64,000 nucleotides of DNA from Climacium dendroides (taxonomy: Eukaryota > Streptophyta > Bryopsida > Hypnales > Climaciaceae): positions 27,571,345-27,635,344 of the forward strand of contig OX467089.1 in assembly GCA_950106755.1 (NCBI GenBank). Reading direction: 5' to 3'. A program made the translations under genes and the position numbers. The notes under the pieces were generated by a model. The model had not been told where the DNA came from, made no database searches, and saw only the letters and a list, made by a program, of their open reading frames with translations. Shown piece by piece: positions 1-11,400 of the stretch (position 1 is the first letter of the stretch; every line of letters starts with the position of its first letter).

Positions 1-2283
1 TCTCTCTGATTAGCTGCAAAAACATGAGCAATGTCTGGTTTCTCTGCTCTGCTCGGTAGTGAGTGCAAGCATACATGTCTTGTTGTTGAACCCCATTCAT
101 CCGAGCTGAAATGTTTGTGTTGTGCACGGACAAATCCACTTTCTATGTAAAACCTCATATGGTGCGCAAATGTTATGCCCATTAATTGCTCCCCTCCTTG
201 TAGCAAATGAAGTGTGATGAAGGCCTTTCAATCATGAACGTGTTCAAGCTGGCGTGCACTTACAAAAGCTTCTATATACGACGTCCCTTTCTCCACCAAC
301 TTCAACATCTCTTCCAATGTATCTATGTCCTTCTGCTTCAATACGTTTGAAATGACACTGAATCTCTGATCAATGTCTTCATACGTGTACCCAACAATCA
401 AAAAACAAAGATGCACTTCTTTGAAGAAACCAAGACCTACTAGTGCACCACACATGGCAAACATGTAGATGTTCTTATTCTCCCTTGTGGTATTATCCGC
501 TTGAATCCTCAACGTTGGTGGCAGTGATCCTTTCCTTCGTTTCACGTCACATATTACGTTCATAATCAACGTTATAACTTAATTGCTATCATGCTTATGG
601 TGAGCATCTATCTACACATTTGCATATAGGCCAATTCCATGTACTAGTACCCCACACAGATGAATCTTTACGAATCGAGATTCAATGTTCTTCACAGATT
701 GCCTCATCTTTGGTATCATAGTTGTATTCTGATCCATACCATCCACGATCAAACACATGAAAATATTTTGGAGTAATCATTGTTGATCTCTTGAACAACC
801 AGTAATATCGTCTCTCCTCCATTTGAATTCGAATGTGGATGATGTATAATTCTTTTATCTTCTGTTTTGCTACTGCATTTGTTGAGGATTCCATTCCGCA
901 CTTACACTCCCAACAATGGTAACACTTTGAGAACCTTGAGAACGGTGGGATTTGAACGTGTGGAAATTCCTTCCGCCAAAGCCGACGGAACGAGTTCATT
1001 GATAATTCAAAACCATCTACTAACTTCTTCACTTCTTCATTTATATATCGAAATACATCAATCTTGGTTGTATTCATGGACAATAGAATCAATGGTAACA
1101 CTGCATTGTCCATTTTCCTTTGAAGCGATCGATGAGGTTGCTGACATCCAGCTTCATTGACAAAAACATAGAGGCATTCCCTAGCAGCCGACATTTTTGC
1201 ACTTTCTCTTCTTTGACATGTATTTCCATGTACAACAGCCACTCAGCCATACACGACATGTGATGTCTTCAACTGCTTGAACCGTCTCTGAGAATAACCC
1301 AATGCCGCGGCATAGCATGCATTGCAAACCACTATGCCATCTAACTTAGTCACATACTTGTCTCTTACCGAACCCTCCGTGCGAGTGTAAAATGCATTCA
1401 GCATTTGCATTATCCATGTAGCTCTCGCTTCGTAATTTTGTCCCCAAGCCATATATCGTTGCTTCAATACATATTTTGCGTTGACATGACGTAAGCAATT
1501 GCGTTTGCATGCCCCTTTCTCCTTTACACACAAAACACTGTCAAGAATGACTTTCTGACTTGCAGACTCTCCCCGCTCTCTCGAACTTCTCACCCTCACC
1601 CTTCGATTTGTCATTGAATAACTCCTCTTTGGTGCACTTACAAAGATCTCTTCCCCTCTTGTTCCATCAAGAGTGTTGCCTTTAGAGCCTTGTGTCATAG
1701 GAGAATTTCTTTCATTTGTACTTCTTTCAGCTTGACTTACTGGTGTGACATTGGAATTGCTGGCACTTTCTTCTACGTCTTGGAAATCAAACTGTGGTGC
1801 GTAGACAGGAGGAAAGGTGAAATTCTGCCCCTCCCCTGGATTAGTATTTGTTGTTCTCATTTCTGAAAGATGTGCCCAACAGACTAAAGATCAATGCCAT
1901 CGTATAACTTTCTCTTTACAATCTCCAAGATATCTTCCTACCACCTCTCCGACCCATTTTCTTTCATCTACAACGTGCGTAACACAAACCGCAATTTCAA
2001 ACGGACGTAATTTAACTTGGTGAAGTTCTACACCACATGTAAAGCTTCCATCTACTTCACCAACTCCCACAACGTCATTGTTGTCTCCAAGAAGTTGTGC
2101 CATCCCATTTGTTGTTTCAAAGACAACATGTGTAGTTTCATGATTCTCTTCTTGAAAAAGTCTTCCTCGTATTACACGCGCGAGTCTTTCTCCTATACTC
2201 CTTCGTTTTGTTCCAGCCAACGTACTGTCTCGAACATTGATGACCACTGGACTTCCAAATGCTTCCGTTGTCATTTTTTGCAA
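1..2283 (-). pseudogene. DUF7869-type mobile-element protein, decayed, runs off left edge
   Basis: One minus-strand frame runs from 2283 to about 745, then shifts by one base and continues past position 1. Visible blocks, N to C: a charged serine-rich stretch (1860-1600); a Cys-rich block KGACKRNC (about 1520-1500); FSRFSKCYHCWEC (about 950-910); an IVDGMDQN block (about 750-725, after the frameshift); IQADNTTRENKN (about 510-475); GYTYEDIDQRFS (about 390-350); and GGEQLMGITFAHHMRFYIE to the edge. From memory these match the DUF7869 family, multicopy proteins thought to be mobile, whose consensus carries DGMDQ and GHTHEDIDQ. In-frame stops lie at about 1891, 1243, 616, 580 and 228. Several sit where the family has Trp or Gln, so TGG or CAA has probably mutated. 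The frameshift lies just after PKYF near 745. Non-functional. No terminal repeats or transposase were identified, so the element type is unknown. Confidence 0.75.
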
Positions 2284-2772
2284 TAACTTATATAGTACCG
2301 TTGTTCACATAGTCAGAAGCTCTGCAATTGTCCTTCCTTCAAGATGTTATTTTATATCTACAGTTCAAAACAATTACAAAAAAAGGTACAATTAGACATG
2401 TTTTTATCAGAAGAAAGAATATACTACCAACATTATAGAAGATATTCATGTATTCACAATTTTTGATAAAAGACAATATATACTGAAATGTTATTTTTCC
2501 CTTTTTTTTATACTAGAACACAATATAGGAACTACAATGAACAAATTGGAATCCAACATTGCATGTTCCATCTACCACTTCTACAATTCATTACAATTCT
2601 GGATAGTGATTTTGCAACTAAAGAAGTTTTTCAAGCCTTTGCCATTCCAAAAGATGAATATAGAGCTTGAAGTCATTTTTTTATACAATCAAACTCTCAT
2701 TCACACATTATTGTAATACTTAAATGTTCGATAGACGACATTCCTCGTAGAACAATTCCATGCAATTGCAAA
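2284..2772. other. AT-rich spacer, nothing recognised
   Basis: AT-rich sequence between the DUF7869 pseudogene and the first CACTA miniature element. Only short chance reading frames, and no recognisable motif or repeat. Confidence 0.5.
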
Positions 2773-2999
2773 CACTAGAAGAAACAAAAATTTTCGATGT
2801 CTAAGGGAATGGATTTTAGGTGACGTTGAAGAAAACAACCTATGTTTTTCTGTCAACAATTATCTCCATTAATGTTCCATTGGACATCATTATTGACATG
2901 AAAAATACAGGGTTTTTTTTTCAACGTCACCTAAAATTTGTTCCCTCTGACGTCGGCTGTTTTTTTGAATGTCACCTAAAACAAGGTTTTCTTATAGTG
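2773..2999. mobile_element. CACTA-type miniature element 1
   Basis: Begins CACTAGAAGAAAC and ends TTTTCTTATAGTG, whose complement is CACTATAAGAAAA. It is flanked on both sides by AAA, giving the 3-bp target duplication of the CACTA (En/Spm) superfamily. Inside, the motif TTTTAGGTGACGTTGAA recurs in both orientations (about 2815, 2920, 2970), like the subterminal repeats of CACTA elements. At 227 bp it is non-autonomous. Confidence 0.75.
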
Positions 3000-3027
3000 A
3001 AAAAAAGATACTGCTCTACAAAGAAAT

Positions 3028-3199
3028 CACTAGTAGAAAACGCAAAAATTTCTGTTGTTTCGGTGACGTTGTTTTGGTCACCAAACAACAGATTTTTGCT
3101 GAAATTAACAAAAATTTGTTAATTTCAGCAAAAATCTGTTGTTTGGTGACCAAAACAACGTCACCAAAACAACAGAAATTTCTGCGTTTTCTACTAGTG
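3028..3199. mobile_element. CACTA-type miniature element 2 (near-perfect hairpin)
   Basis: 172-bp near-perfect palindrome starting CACTAGTAGAAAACGC and ending GCGTTTTCTACTAGTG, flanked by AAT on both sides (3-bp TSD). The arms contain TTTCTGTTGTTT and GGTGACGTTGTTTTGGTCACC and meet in ACAAATTTGT-like sequence near 3115. Non-autonomous. It begins only 28 bp after element 1. Confidence 0.85.
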
Positions 3200-3291
3200 A
3201 ATAGTCAAACCTCTGCCTCAATTCAATAGAGACATTGAGGGTTGCAGGTTAAACCAACATTGCTTTTAGAACATCCGACCTTTAGAGCAAG

Positions 3292-3441
3292 CACTACTAG
3301 AAAATTTCGTTTTTCTGTTGTTTTGGTCGCGTTGATCCGGTCAAAATCTGACAGAAATCTGTTGAAATCAACAGATTTCTGTCAGATTTTGACCGGATCA
3401 ACGCGACCAAAACAACAGAAAAACGAAATTTTCTAGTAGTG
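3292..3441. mobile_element. CACTA-type miniature element 3 (near-perfect hairpin)
   Basis: 150-bp near-perfect palindrome with ends CACTACTAGAAAATTTCG and its complement, flanked by AAG on both sides (3-bp TSD). The arm carries TTTTGGTCGCGTTGATCCGG and GTCAAAATCTGACAG. Same family as the copy at 4493-4658. Confidence 0.88.
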
Positions 3442-4300
3442 AAGTACTTCAATGGGCTTCTGCTCAGTATTGATTTGCCATTTCCTTTGAATTTATGAAG
3501 CAATACATTCATTCATGAATTTGTTGCTATAAAAATTAGAGAGAAATCCTTACAGTATGGTACTTATCCCATCGGTACAAAGTAAAACTAAATTTAATAA
3601 TTAACATATACCCAAACCATTTTTATTATAGGACTTTTAATTACTCAGCAATGGGATAGCATTTGGCTAAAATTAATGGAATGTAACTCAATATTACATG
3701 GCATGCATGCATTCATTAAATTATCCATTACAATTCTCAACAAATGTCTACTAATGATGAACAAGAACTAGAGATTCATAAATCAATAACAATCATGAGT
3801 TCAATTAAATCTCTAACTTATAAGAACACCTACAAACATAAAAAGGTCTTCAACAGTGTTAGCAAAAGAATAAAAGTATTCAATTAGCTTCTAAGGGAAC
3901 TGATCAAATGCAGGTAAGTCTCACAGAATTGCAAGGGACTCAAAGTTCAAAATACACGTTCAGATCTGTGTAGTTTTACTTCAACTACCCGAGGAATTTC
4001 TTTTATGAGTTTCAACCCTATGTTCGTAAACCCTAAAATTCATAACCCCCAAACTTTTGAAGAACAAGGTCAACCTCTACCTTGTACCTTATGAACTCTT
4101 TTGTTGATATTTTTGGTCAATTTCCTTTAATTTGTGGCCACGATACTAAACCTCTTCATTGTTTCTTGTGACATGGAAATTGGTCCTTTTAATCCCTACT
4201 ACAGTACTAGTATACATTGTGCCGTTGCCTCAATCAAAACAAAAGTAAAATTGATTCTCTTATTTTTTAGAAAAAAAACCCTGAAAATGCATAATTTTTT
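3442..4300. other. AT-rich spacer, nothing recognised
   Basis: No coding signal, RNA gene or repeat that I can support. Reading frames are short and AT-driven. Confidence 0.5.
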
Positions 4301-4492
4301 CATAGTGAGTGAGAATGCCATGAAAACACGCTGAAGGACCCCTCCTCGTCGAGAACTTGTCAATGGTATGAAGATTGTGTCTAGAATATAAGAAAAAGAA
4401 GTACTCTACTTTTACAGAACCAAAATTAACTAAAAATGCAGAACTTTCACACCATACGACCAAATACCATGAAACCAAGTTGATGCACCCTT

Positions 4493-4658
4493 CACTACTA
4501 GAAAATTTCATTTTTCTGTTGTTTTGGTCGAGTTGATCCGGTCAAAATCTGACAGAAATCTGTTGAAACCTATTGAAATCTGTTGAAACAAATTTCTGTC
4601 AGATTTTGACCGGATCAACGTGACCAAAACAACAGATATACAAAATTTTCTAGTAGTG
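4493..4658. mobile_element. CACTA-type miniature element 4 (hairpin)
   Basis: 166-bp palindrome with ends CACTACTAGAAAATTT and AAATTTTCTAGTAGTG, flanked by CTT on both sides (3-bp TSD). Closely related to the 3292-3441 copy but with an asymmetrical centre (two tandem ATCTGTTGAAA units near 4560-4590). It is inserted inside a ~165-bp repeat unit, so it is younger than the repeat. Confidence 0.88.
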
Positions 4659-4735
4659 CTTCCTTGCTGAAGTCTTTACGATGGTACCAGGCACGCAACG
4701 TGGGGAAGCACAATCCGACAAATCTCAACGTGACA

Positions 4736-4775
4736 AACAAACAAAACAAACAAAACAAACAAAACAAAACAAACT
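4736..4775. repeat. (AAACA)n-type simple repeat
   Basis: Short run of alternating AAACAAAC and AAACAAAAC units inside the degenerate repeat cluster. A reverse-oriented TTTGTTTTG counterpart is seen near 6461. Confidence 0.7.
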
Positions 4776-5330
4776 GTCAAATTCAAGATATACACTATTG
4801 TGACCTGTGCTGCTACCACAGTCAAAACAGACGTCAAACTATTTTTCTAATTTCTTAAGAACAAAAAATAACTCAAAAAACATAAACTTTTTTAATGTGA
4901 GTCAAAATGTCACGAAACCAAGGTTATGCACACCTCATTATTGAGAGCTTCATGACAGTACCAAGATTGTGAACAAAATATAAGTGAAAGTAATTTTCTA
5001 ATTTCTTAGTTTATAATAATACTTCTGAAACCAAAAACTTATAGAACATCAGTTACAATGTCACAAAACCAAGCCACTGCAAGCCTCCTTGCCAGGGGCT
5101 TCCAGACAGTACCAAGATTGCGACCAAACTATTAAAAAAGTAATTTTATGATTTTTGAGAACACAAAATAATTAAAAAATGCACAACTTTGACACTGTAC
5201 GTGCAAATGCTACTAAACGGAGCCGGTGTACTCGTCCTCAGCAAGGGCCTTCCGACAATACAAAGCACGTGACCCTATGATGCACAGTCTGTGAGATCTA
5301 AATGTGACAAAAACAAAAAAAACAAAAAGA

Positions 5331-6215
5331 AAACATCCTGTCCTAATAGAAGACTTTTATTTCAAAACTATGAATTCATGTTTTTAAAGAGCATAATTCC
5401 CTCGCTTTGACAGAATGCACATATTTCCAATATACTATCGGATTTTTTTCGATTTCCATGATGCTCGAACGTTTTGTCTAATTGCTCATGATGGATACGG
5501 AAACATAAACAACAGAAAGCTATGGTTGTGCTGTCATCGAAAATCAGCTACTCTTCTATAGTTAAGTGATTTTGATCAAAGCGATAGAATTACAATGTAT
5601 GTTTGGAAAATAACTAGTAGTGGTATAGTGCATTCCAATACCTTCGTTGCTGGAAAACTCTTTTTGAATCAAATGTGCGCCGCAACCAAGAATAGTTCTC
5701 TGTACGAAATAAACACATTTCAGGCTGTACTACAAGTTCATCAATTATTTATTTCCTTATGCAAGACACACATGAAGAAATAAAAAATATTTATTTCAAA
5801 AATCAAATGACTTCTACAGTCAAATGTTCAAGAAACTGACCACAAAGTCAAGCCTTTGTCACTGTTGTGTCCTTCATAAGAAAGGGATGCCATTGGGTAC
5901 ATGGACGCTTTAAGGTGCCTCAACCTTATTGCAATACATTCAATAGACTAATTCTGCGATCACTACTGTAAAACAATACTGTACAGCAGATAGCCAAGCC
6001 ATTTCCAACCATCCCTCCACTTTCAACTTGAATGTAGACTATGGAACCCGTTTCAAAGAATTCTGCCGTAGTTTAGTGAGTACTTTTGGTGCATTATGAT
6101 TGACGACAAGGTTGTCACTACTACAACTGCTTCTATGCCGATTAATAATGTGGCAATGAGCCGTGTTCTTCAGGGGTTAACTTTTCAAAATCCATCCATT
6201 AAGTTAGGATGTTGG
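5331..6215. other. AT-rich spacer, nothing recognised
   Basis: No gene, RNA gene or clear repeat boundary seen. Short reading frames have no recognisable motifs. Confidence 0.45.
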
Positions 6216-6620
6216 TTTCTTTGTTTCTTTGATACATTGACATCTTCCAGGCTGCGTGTTCATAGTTGCATTGTTGTTACAATTAGAAAGCTCTAAGCAA
6301 GGACGGATGTAAGGCTCAATTCCATGACATTTGGACCTACAATTGGAAAGTTATAGAATTCCAAAGTTTTTATGAGTAAGAAAATTAGAAAAAAAATTCT
6401 CTTTTGCCTATGGCAACAACACAAAGCACATTAGTTTTTCATACCTTAAATTTGATTGATTGTTTTGTTTTGTTTGTTACAATGAAATCTTCTAGATTGT
6501 GTGTCCACTGCTTGCATTTTTTTGTACCATTCGAAAGCCCTCATTGAGGAGGGATGCATGGGCTTTGATTCATGGCATTTTAACCTATGTTGGGAATGAT
6601 ATTTATTTTCAATTTTTTTT
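6216..6620 (-). repeat. Opposite-orientation copies of the ~165-bp repeat
   Basis: Two stretches (about 6230-6345 and 6485-6600) read, on the minus strand, like the units of the 4300-5330 cluster. They share ATGCCATGAATC, GCATCCxTCC and a GGTACxAA..GCAxxCA segment. Together the two clusters look like a large, eroded inverted structure. Confidence 0.4.
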
Positions 6621-7004
6621 TAAAGAATTAAGGTACATACACCCAAATGTGCCATTGACTTTTAACCGCCATCTATACTATATATATAGTCAGGTACTGG
6701 AAGCTTACAAATTCCCTTTTCCAACCATTGAAATTTTTCTGTACAATGTGGATAATAATTTTCTTTTTTTTGGTAAGCAAAATTTTCACAACATCCTTAC
6801 ACAATTCCAATCAAGCATACTAAATTTTATTTTTAAGAAAGAAAAATTCCATTTCTGCTAAATTCTTAAAGTCAATTTTCATGGTTTTACATAATTTTTT
6901 ATTGAAAACAATTGGCGGTGAATTTATTCAAAGACCTAAACACATTGCAAATATCACTCAGCATGTATCTGTGTTCGATAGCTCTTGTATTTTGGCTAGG
7001 TAGA

Positions 7005-7219
7005 ACTGACCCCTCATTGCCCTAACTAGGGTTAATTGTGAAAAAAAGCCCCCTATTTTTTGACCATGATTTTTTATATTTCAACATTGACCCTAGCAAA
7101 TAAGGGGCTACTAATTGCAAATCTGAATTCAATATTTTGCAAAAGAATTCATTTGCTTGCAAATAAAGAATTTCAAAGCGTTTTCCCCAGAGGTTAAACA
7201 GGGCAATGAGGAGGTCAGT
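7005..7219. mobile_element. Small terminal-inverted-repeat element (unclassified)
   Basis: The left end ACTGACCCCTCATTGCCCT pairs with the complement of the right end AGGGCAATGAGGAGGTCAGT, with a 1-bp slip, bounding 215 bp. No convincing target duplication is visible because the outer ACTGA/TCAGT is itself part of the inverted repeat. The CCCCTCAYNGCCC core resembles the end of the TTAA-flanked element at 57406-58300, so kinship is possible. Confidence 0.5.
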
Positions 7220-7749
7220 CCACCCTGGCCTTGTATTTTGCGTTACGGAAGCTTTTCACCTTTCTCTCACAGTTTGTCCAATTAGAATAGAGACCTCGCT
7301 TGTAATCTCATCTCACTACATAGAAATTGTGTACTTATAAACCCTAAGTAGAAACTCGATTTGCCAAGTTCAGGACTAGTCTGTAACTCTGTAGTTGGTA
7401 TACCTCTCAGATGAAGCACACGACACTAAAGAAGCAGCATCGACAAACAGCAATCGAATAATCGTTGAAGAATGACCAAGATTGCCGCCAACAAGATCAA
7501 CTCAACCTACAAGAAACATCATCAAAAGAGATTTAGATTTGTTCTTAGGTGCAATAACTTCAAAACTAGAAATCAACAAATTTATTGTCCACATCTTTGA
7601 AGATAGAGCTCTAGTTGTTCAACTTCAAAAAAATCTGATTGTCACTATCTAAACGGTCAATCTTGTACATTTCATTAGATACCTCAGCGTTATCTTAGCA
7701 TTTTGGTGCGAAGGAGTGCTATAGACTCATATTTTATTCATCCACCTCG

Positions 7750-8434
7750 TTGATCATTCATCCAATTAGTCATCGATCATGGATATATTACTATCGGATT
7801 CTCAACGCCAATGGAAACGAATGGCGCCATCAGAGTAAGATGGCGAGCTTTGAGTTCGCATCTCGCTTCCTTCGAGATTACAACACCGTCATCTTCCATG
7901 AAAATGTTGTCAAGCTCGCGGACAATCTCACACTAGTGTTCAATGCCAAGAAACCTATCGACATTCAAGTAACAGATATTCCTCCAGCAGATCGACTCTG
8001 AAAAAATTATCAATGGACACCCCAAGTCTTGTCATTCTTGGGTATCATTTGGTAGTTCAAATTTTGAGTCCTAACTCTTAATGGGTGAGCTCACGATCGA
8101 TCAATCATTTCCTCGAAGGACCTATTCATGCGGTTGATAGTCGACGACATTTGCAGAGTGGGGTTCTGCGTCAACATTGGAACATTGTCCCCGTCTTCAC
8201 CCGCAGTGCCATTTGCGACCAACTTCAACAACGCCAATGAAGCCGTGACCTATATGTTCTTCGACCCACTTTGGCGACTCAAGCAACTGCTGAACATCGG
8301 CCGTGAGGCGATGTTGGCAAGCAATGTAAAAGTGGTGGACGACCTGAGGTACAAAGTCATTTACACCCGGCATGCTTAGTTGCAGGTGGCCTCATCTCAC
8401 GGTAAACAACAAGTCAGCAACTCAGCCTCAGAAG
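7750..8434 (+). pseudogene. Cytochrome P450 (CYP704-like), 5' part of a split pseudogene
   Basis: Exon piece to 7968, a 150-bp GT-AG intron (7969-8118), then a second exon piece, joined in phase 0. The first carries NEWRHQSKMASFEFASRFLRD (C-helix W-R-x-x-R-like region). The joined sequence reads PIDIQDLFMRLIVDDICRVGF, then FFDPLWRLKQLLNIGREA and KVVDDLRYKVI. From memory these are hallmarks of CYP704, a family of fatty-acid omega-hydroxylases. CYP704B members act in spore/pollen wall sporopollenin synthesis. An in-frame TAG at 8377 falls where the family usually has Glu. Coding similarity then stops at the retroelement boundary near 8434. The N-terminal membrane anchor and substrate region are not found upstream. 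Reading resumes at 12850. Confidence 0.8.
7969..8118 (+). other. Intron conserved inside the P450 pseudogene
   Basis: Donor CAA|GTAACA and acceptor CGAAG|GAC keep the P450 frame in phase 0 between PIDIQ and DLFMR. An intact intron means the locus arose by DNA duplication, not from a processed transcript. Confidence 0.75.
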
Positions 8435-11400
8435 ACATGTTTGTACATATATGTGCCATACTTGTGCTTGTCAATCAATTCACTTCGCGTCTTGTGTGGG
8501 AGCACGGGAATCCAGTCTTTAGGCTTAGAAGGGAAATAAGGGGAATAGAGCTTCTTACTCCCTATTTTTTTTCGTTTTTTCGTTAGAAAAGTAGACCGTA
8601 AGTAGTTAGGAACCAGATACCGGAATAGGGTTACTTTAGAATAGATAATAGTGTTAACAAAAGTAACCGAAAACCGGAAACCGAAAGTCCGGAAACGGCA
8701 TAGATAGGTCAGGAGTAGGTCAGAGTGATTTTTATTAGAAACCAGAAACCGGAAGAAAATAAAGGACCGGAGACCGAAAACGGAAGATAGGCAATCCAGG
8801 TGTAACAGGTGCCTATCTAGTTCTAGACCACACTTGAGAGCGGATTTATTTTGAGGAAAATGGTCACCTGTAACGGCCCTCGGTGAGTGAAGCCCTAGAA
8901 ATAGGAGGGGCAGGTGGCTGAGACCTCCTTTTGCGGGGAAACTACCTTGAGAAGAGATTGGTGAGGAACATTTGTGGTGTACTTATATGTCAGCCAAAGA
9001 GAAGAGTTACGGGCTCAGTTTACGGACCGGATTAAGGACAAACGGGTCTCAAGAGGAGAGTTCGCTTAGAAGTTCACATATGAGTGTAGAATTAGAAGTG
9101 TACTGGTGAGGCGACTCTTGAGGAGGATCCTTGAGCAAAATAGGAAGACTAGAGCGCGAGTGATTGTGAGACTCCAAAGAGTGATTCCGGTCACTGAGAG
9201 AGTTGGAGAGAACAGTCCACGATGGTGAGAGAAGAGGTAGCTGTATCCTTGCGCATGGTGAAGCCGGTGGTACCAGCGGATCCACGAGAGAAAGCGGAGC
9301 TAGAAGAAGACCTCCGGCAAATGGGGTGTGAGGGTTTTCTAGCCCGGCCATGGAATTTGAAAGATGAGGAGATTGTGAGGGAGGTAATCAGCGCGCCGCT
9401 AAGGAAGTGGAAGGGGACGTCGAGAAGCCGGCCCGAAGACTGGACCCCAACACTGTGGAGGGAGACGTACGATTTCAAGAAGACGGACAAGGGACCGGCT
9501 TCCCGGACGGATCGCTTCTATGTGGGTGAGTTCCAGAATCCCCCAACGAAGAAGGATGGTTTTCCTATGGCAGAGTGCATAAATGGTAGGGAGAAATGTT
9601 TAATGAAGTACCTAGCAGCCATCCTTAGTCTAGAGTGGCCAAACAGGATTACCTTGGCGAACACTATTTTCGGTGCACTGTCGGGTGACCGGAAAGTAGA
9701 TTGGGGCGTAGTGATGAGAGATCAGATAAAGAGATTGATAGGAAGTATAGGGAAGTCTAAGCCTTCCCCTATAACCCCTTTTCTCTACCACTTGTATCAA
9801 ACACATGGCTGGCTTACAAATAGAGAGTTAGATTTATACGATATGGCCAAAGCCATGTCAGAATTCGAAATAGAAGACCCGGATGAGGAGGCCGAGTAGG
9901 AAGAGGAAGATTCAAAGGCAGACACTATACCGGTCGAGGAAGCTAAGTCTCAGTGGAGGAGGCAGGACCGGAAATATAAAGACTCAGAAATAGGAGAGGG
10001 TAGTAAGGGAGTCGATCTGGTTTGGAACCAGGATCCCCTAGGTCGGATTGTGAAGGAACTCAGTGAGTTCCGGGGCCAGTACGGGAAGAACCAGGAGACC
10101 ATTCAAGAACTATGTCAACTGTTGAAGATTAGTCAGCTGCAGCAGCTCGTTTCCCAACTAGACCGGAAGATGAAAGAGGCGGTGAAGAAAGAGTTGAGCG
10201 AATCCACACGTAAGGTGGACCAGCTAACAAAGGAGTTGGAGGAGAAGAGAGAAGAATTGGACCAGCAGAAGAAATTCTCCAAAACAACCGCAAAGAACCT
10301 TCAGGCGATCCGGGAGTTCATCGGCAATCCGGACGAAGTTATCAACAAAGCAATGTTGTTTGACGAGAAGGTGATGGAGACCGGAAAGCAAATTCCAGCC
10401 AACCTGATGATGGCGCTAGTGTCCTACCACCGCAAGATGGAGGCAATAGTGGAGCCACTGCGCGAGGTGATGAAGGAGGTAGAAGAACGAAGAGAGCGAG
10501 AGCAGGGACCGGAAACGGAACCGGAACTCGCACTAGCACCCCTTCCAGTCACCGAAGAAGAAGTACAAGCGAAGGACAAGCTGGAGGACGTGCCAAGCTC
10601 TTCCATCCGGTCAGAGCCTAAAGGAGAAATGACTTCCCTACTGGGGGAAGTAACGGATGTTGCTCTTAATGCAGCGCGAGCAGTAGAGGCTGCTGAGGAA
10701 GAGAAGACCGGAGAAGTGGAGACAGCAAGCAAGGCGAAGGAACCATCAGAGGAGGTGAAGGCCGCAGTTGAAGAAAAGACGAGATCTGGACCGGAACCGT
10801 CCGAGAAGAAGAACGTGCCCAAACCAAGGCTGAGCAACAAGTTTATCTACCTAAGTGAATTATCTCCAGTTTCTCCAACTCCTCCTGTAAAGATACAAAA
10901 GGTATTTCCTTCCATCTCACTCAACTTAGCTTTGGGAAGCAAAATTGGGTCAATGGAGGAAAGGAAGACCGGATGACAGGGACAAGGATCCAAGAAGGGT
11001 AGAACAATTGAGGAAACCACTCTTTAGAGTGCTAAGGCCAATGTTCCGCCCACACCAACTACGTAGAAGAAGAAGCCTCCAATTATGTCAACACAGAAAA
11101 AGAGGACGATTCTAGAGGACGATGACGAGGAGGAAGAAGAAGAAGAATCCAGTACTGAGGAAGACTCGGAGCCGTATTCTGACCCGGATCAAACACTGGC
11201 AGAGACTCGGGCAACTAAGGCTGCAGCATCCAAGAAGAAGAAGCTTGCTGCTCGGGGTAAGGTACGCCAGGGACAGAAGACCGGAACCGGAAAGAAGCCG
11301 GCCGCAAAGAAGTTAAGAACTTAGAAAGTTACGTAGGATAAATTTCTGAGGATAGGGTGGTGAAAATCTAAAGTTTTGGAATAGTTGTACATAATTAGGA

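Larger units (their letters stand above)
4300..5330. repeat. Degenerate ~165-bp tandem repeats (about 5 units)
   Basis: A motif of the form 'ATGxCAxxAAACCAAG..GCACxCCTC..GAGxxCTT..GACAGTACCAAGATTGTG..ACAAAATATAAG' recurs near 4315, 4460, 4905, 5060 and 5205. Copies are diverged and of uneven length. The second is split by the CACTA element at 4493-4658. Sequence at 6220-6620 contains the same motif in opposite orientation. The parent element is unknown. Confidence 0.55.

Noticed and set aside
9049..9490. Minus-strand Pro/Ser-rich frames opposite the gag-like ORF
   Set aside because: The plus-strand frame has domain-like sequence and continues far beyond them; these are shadows.
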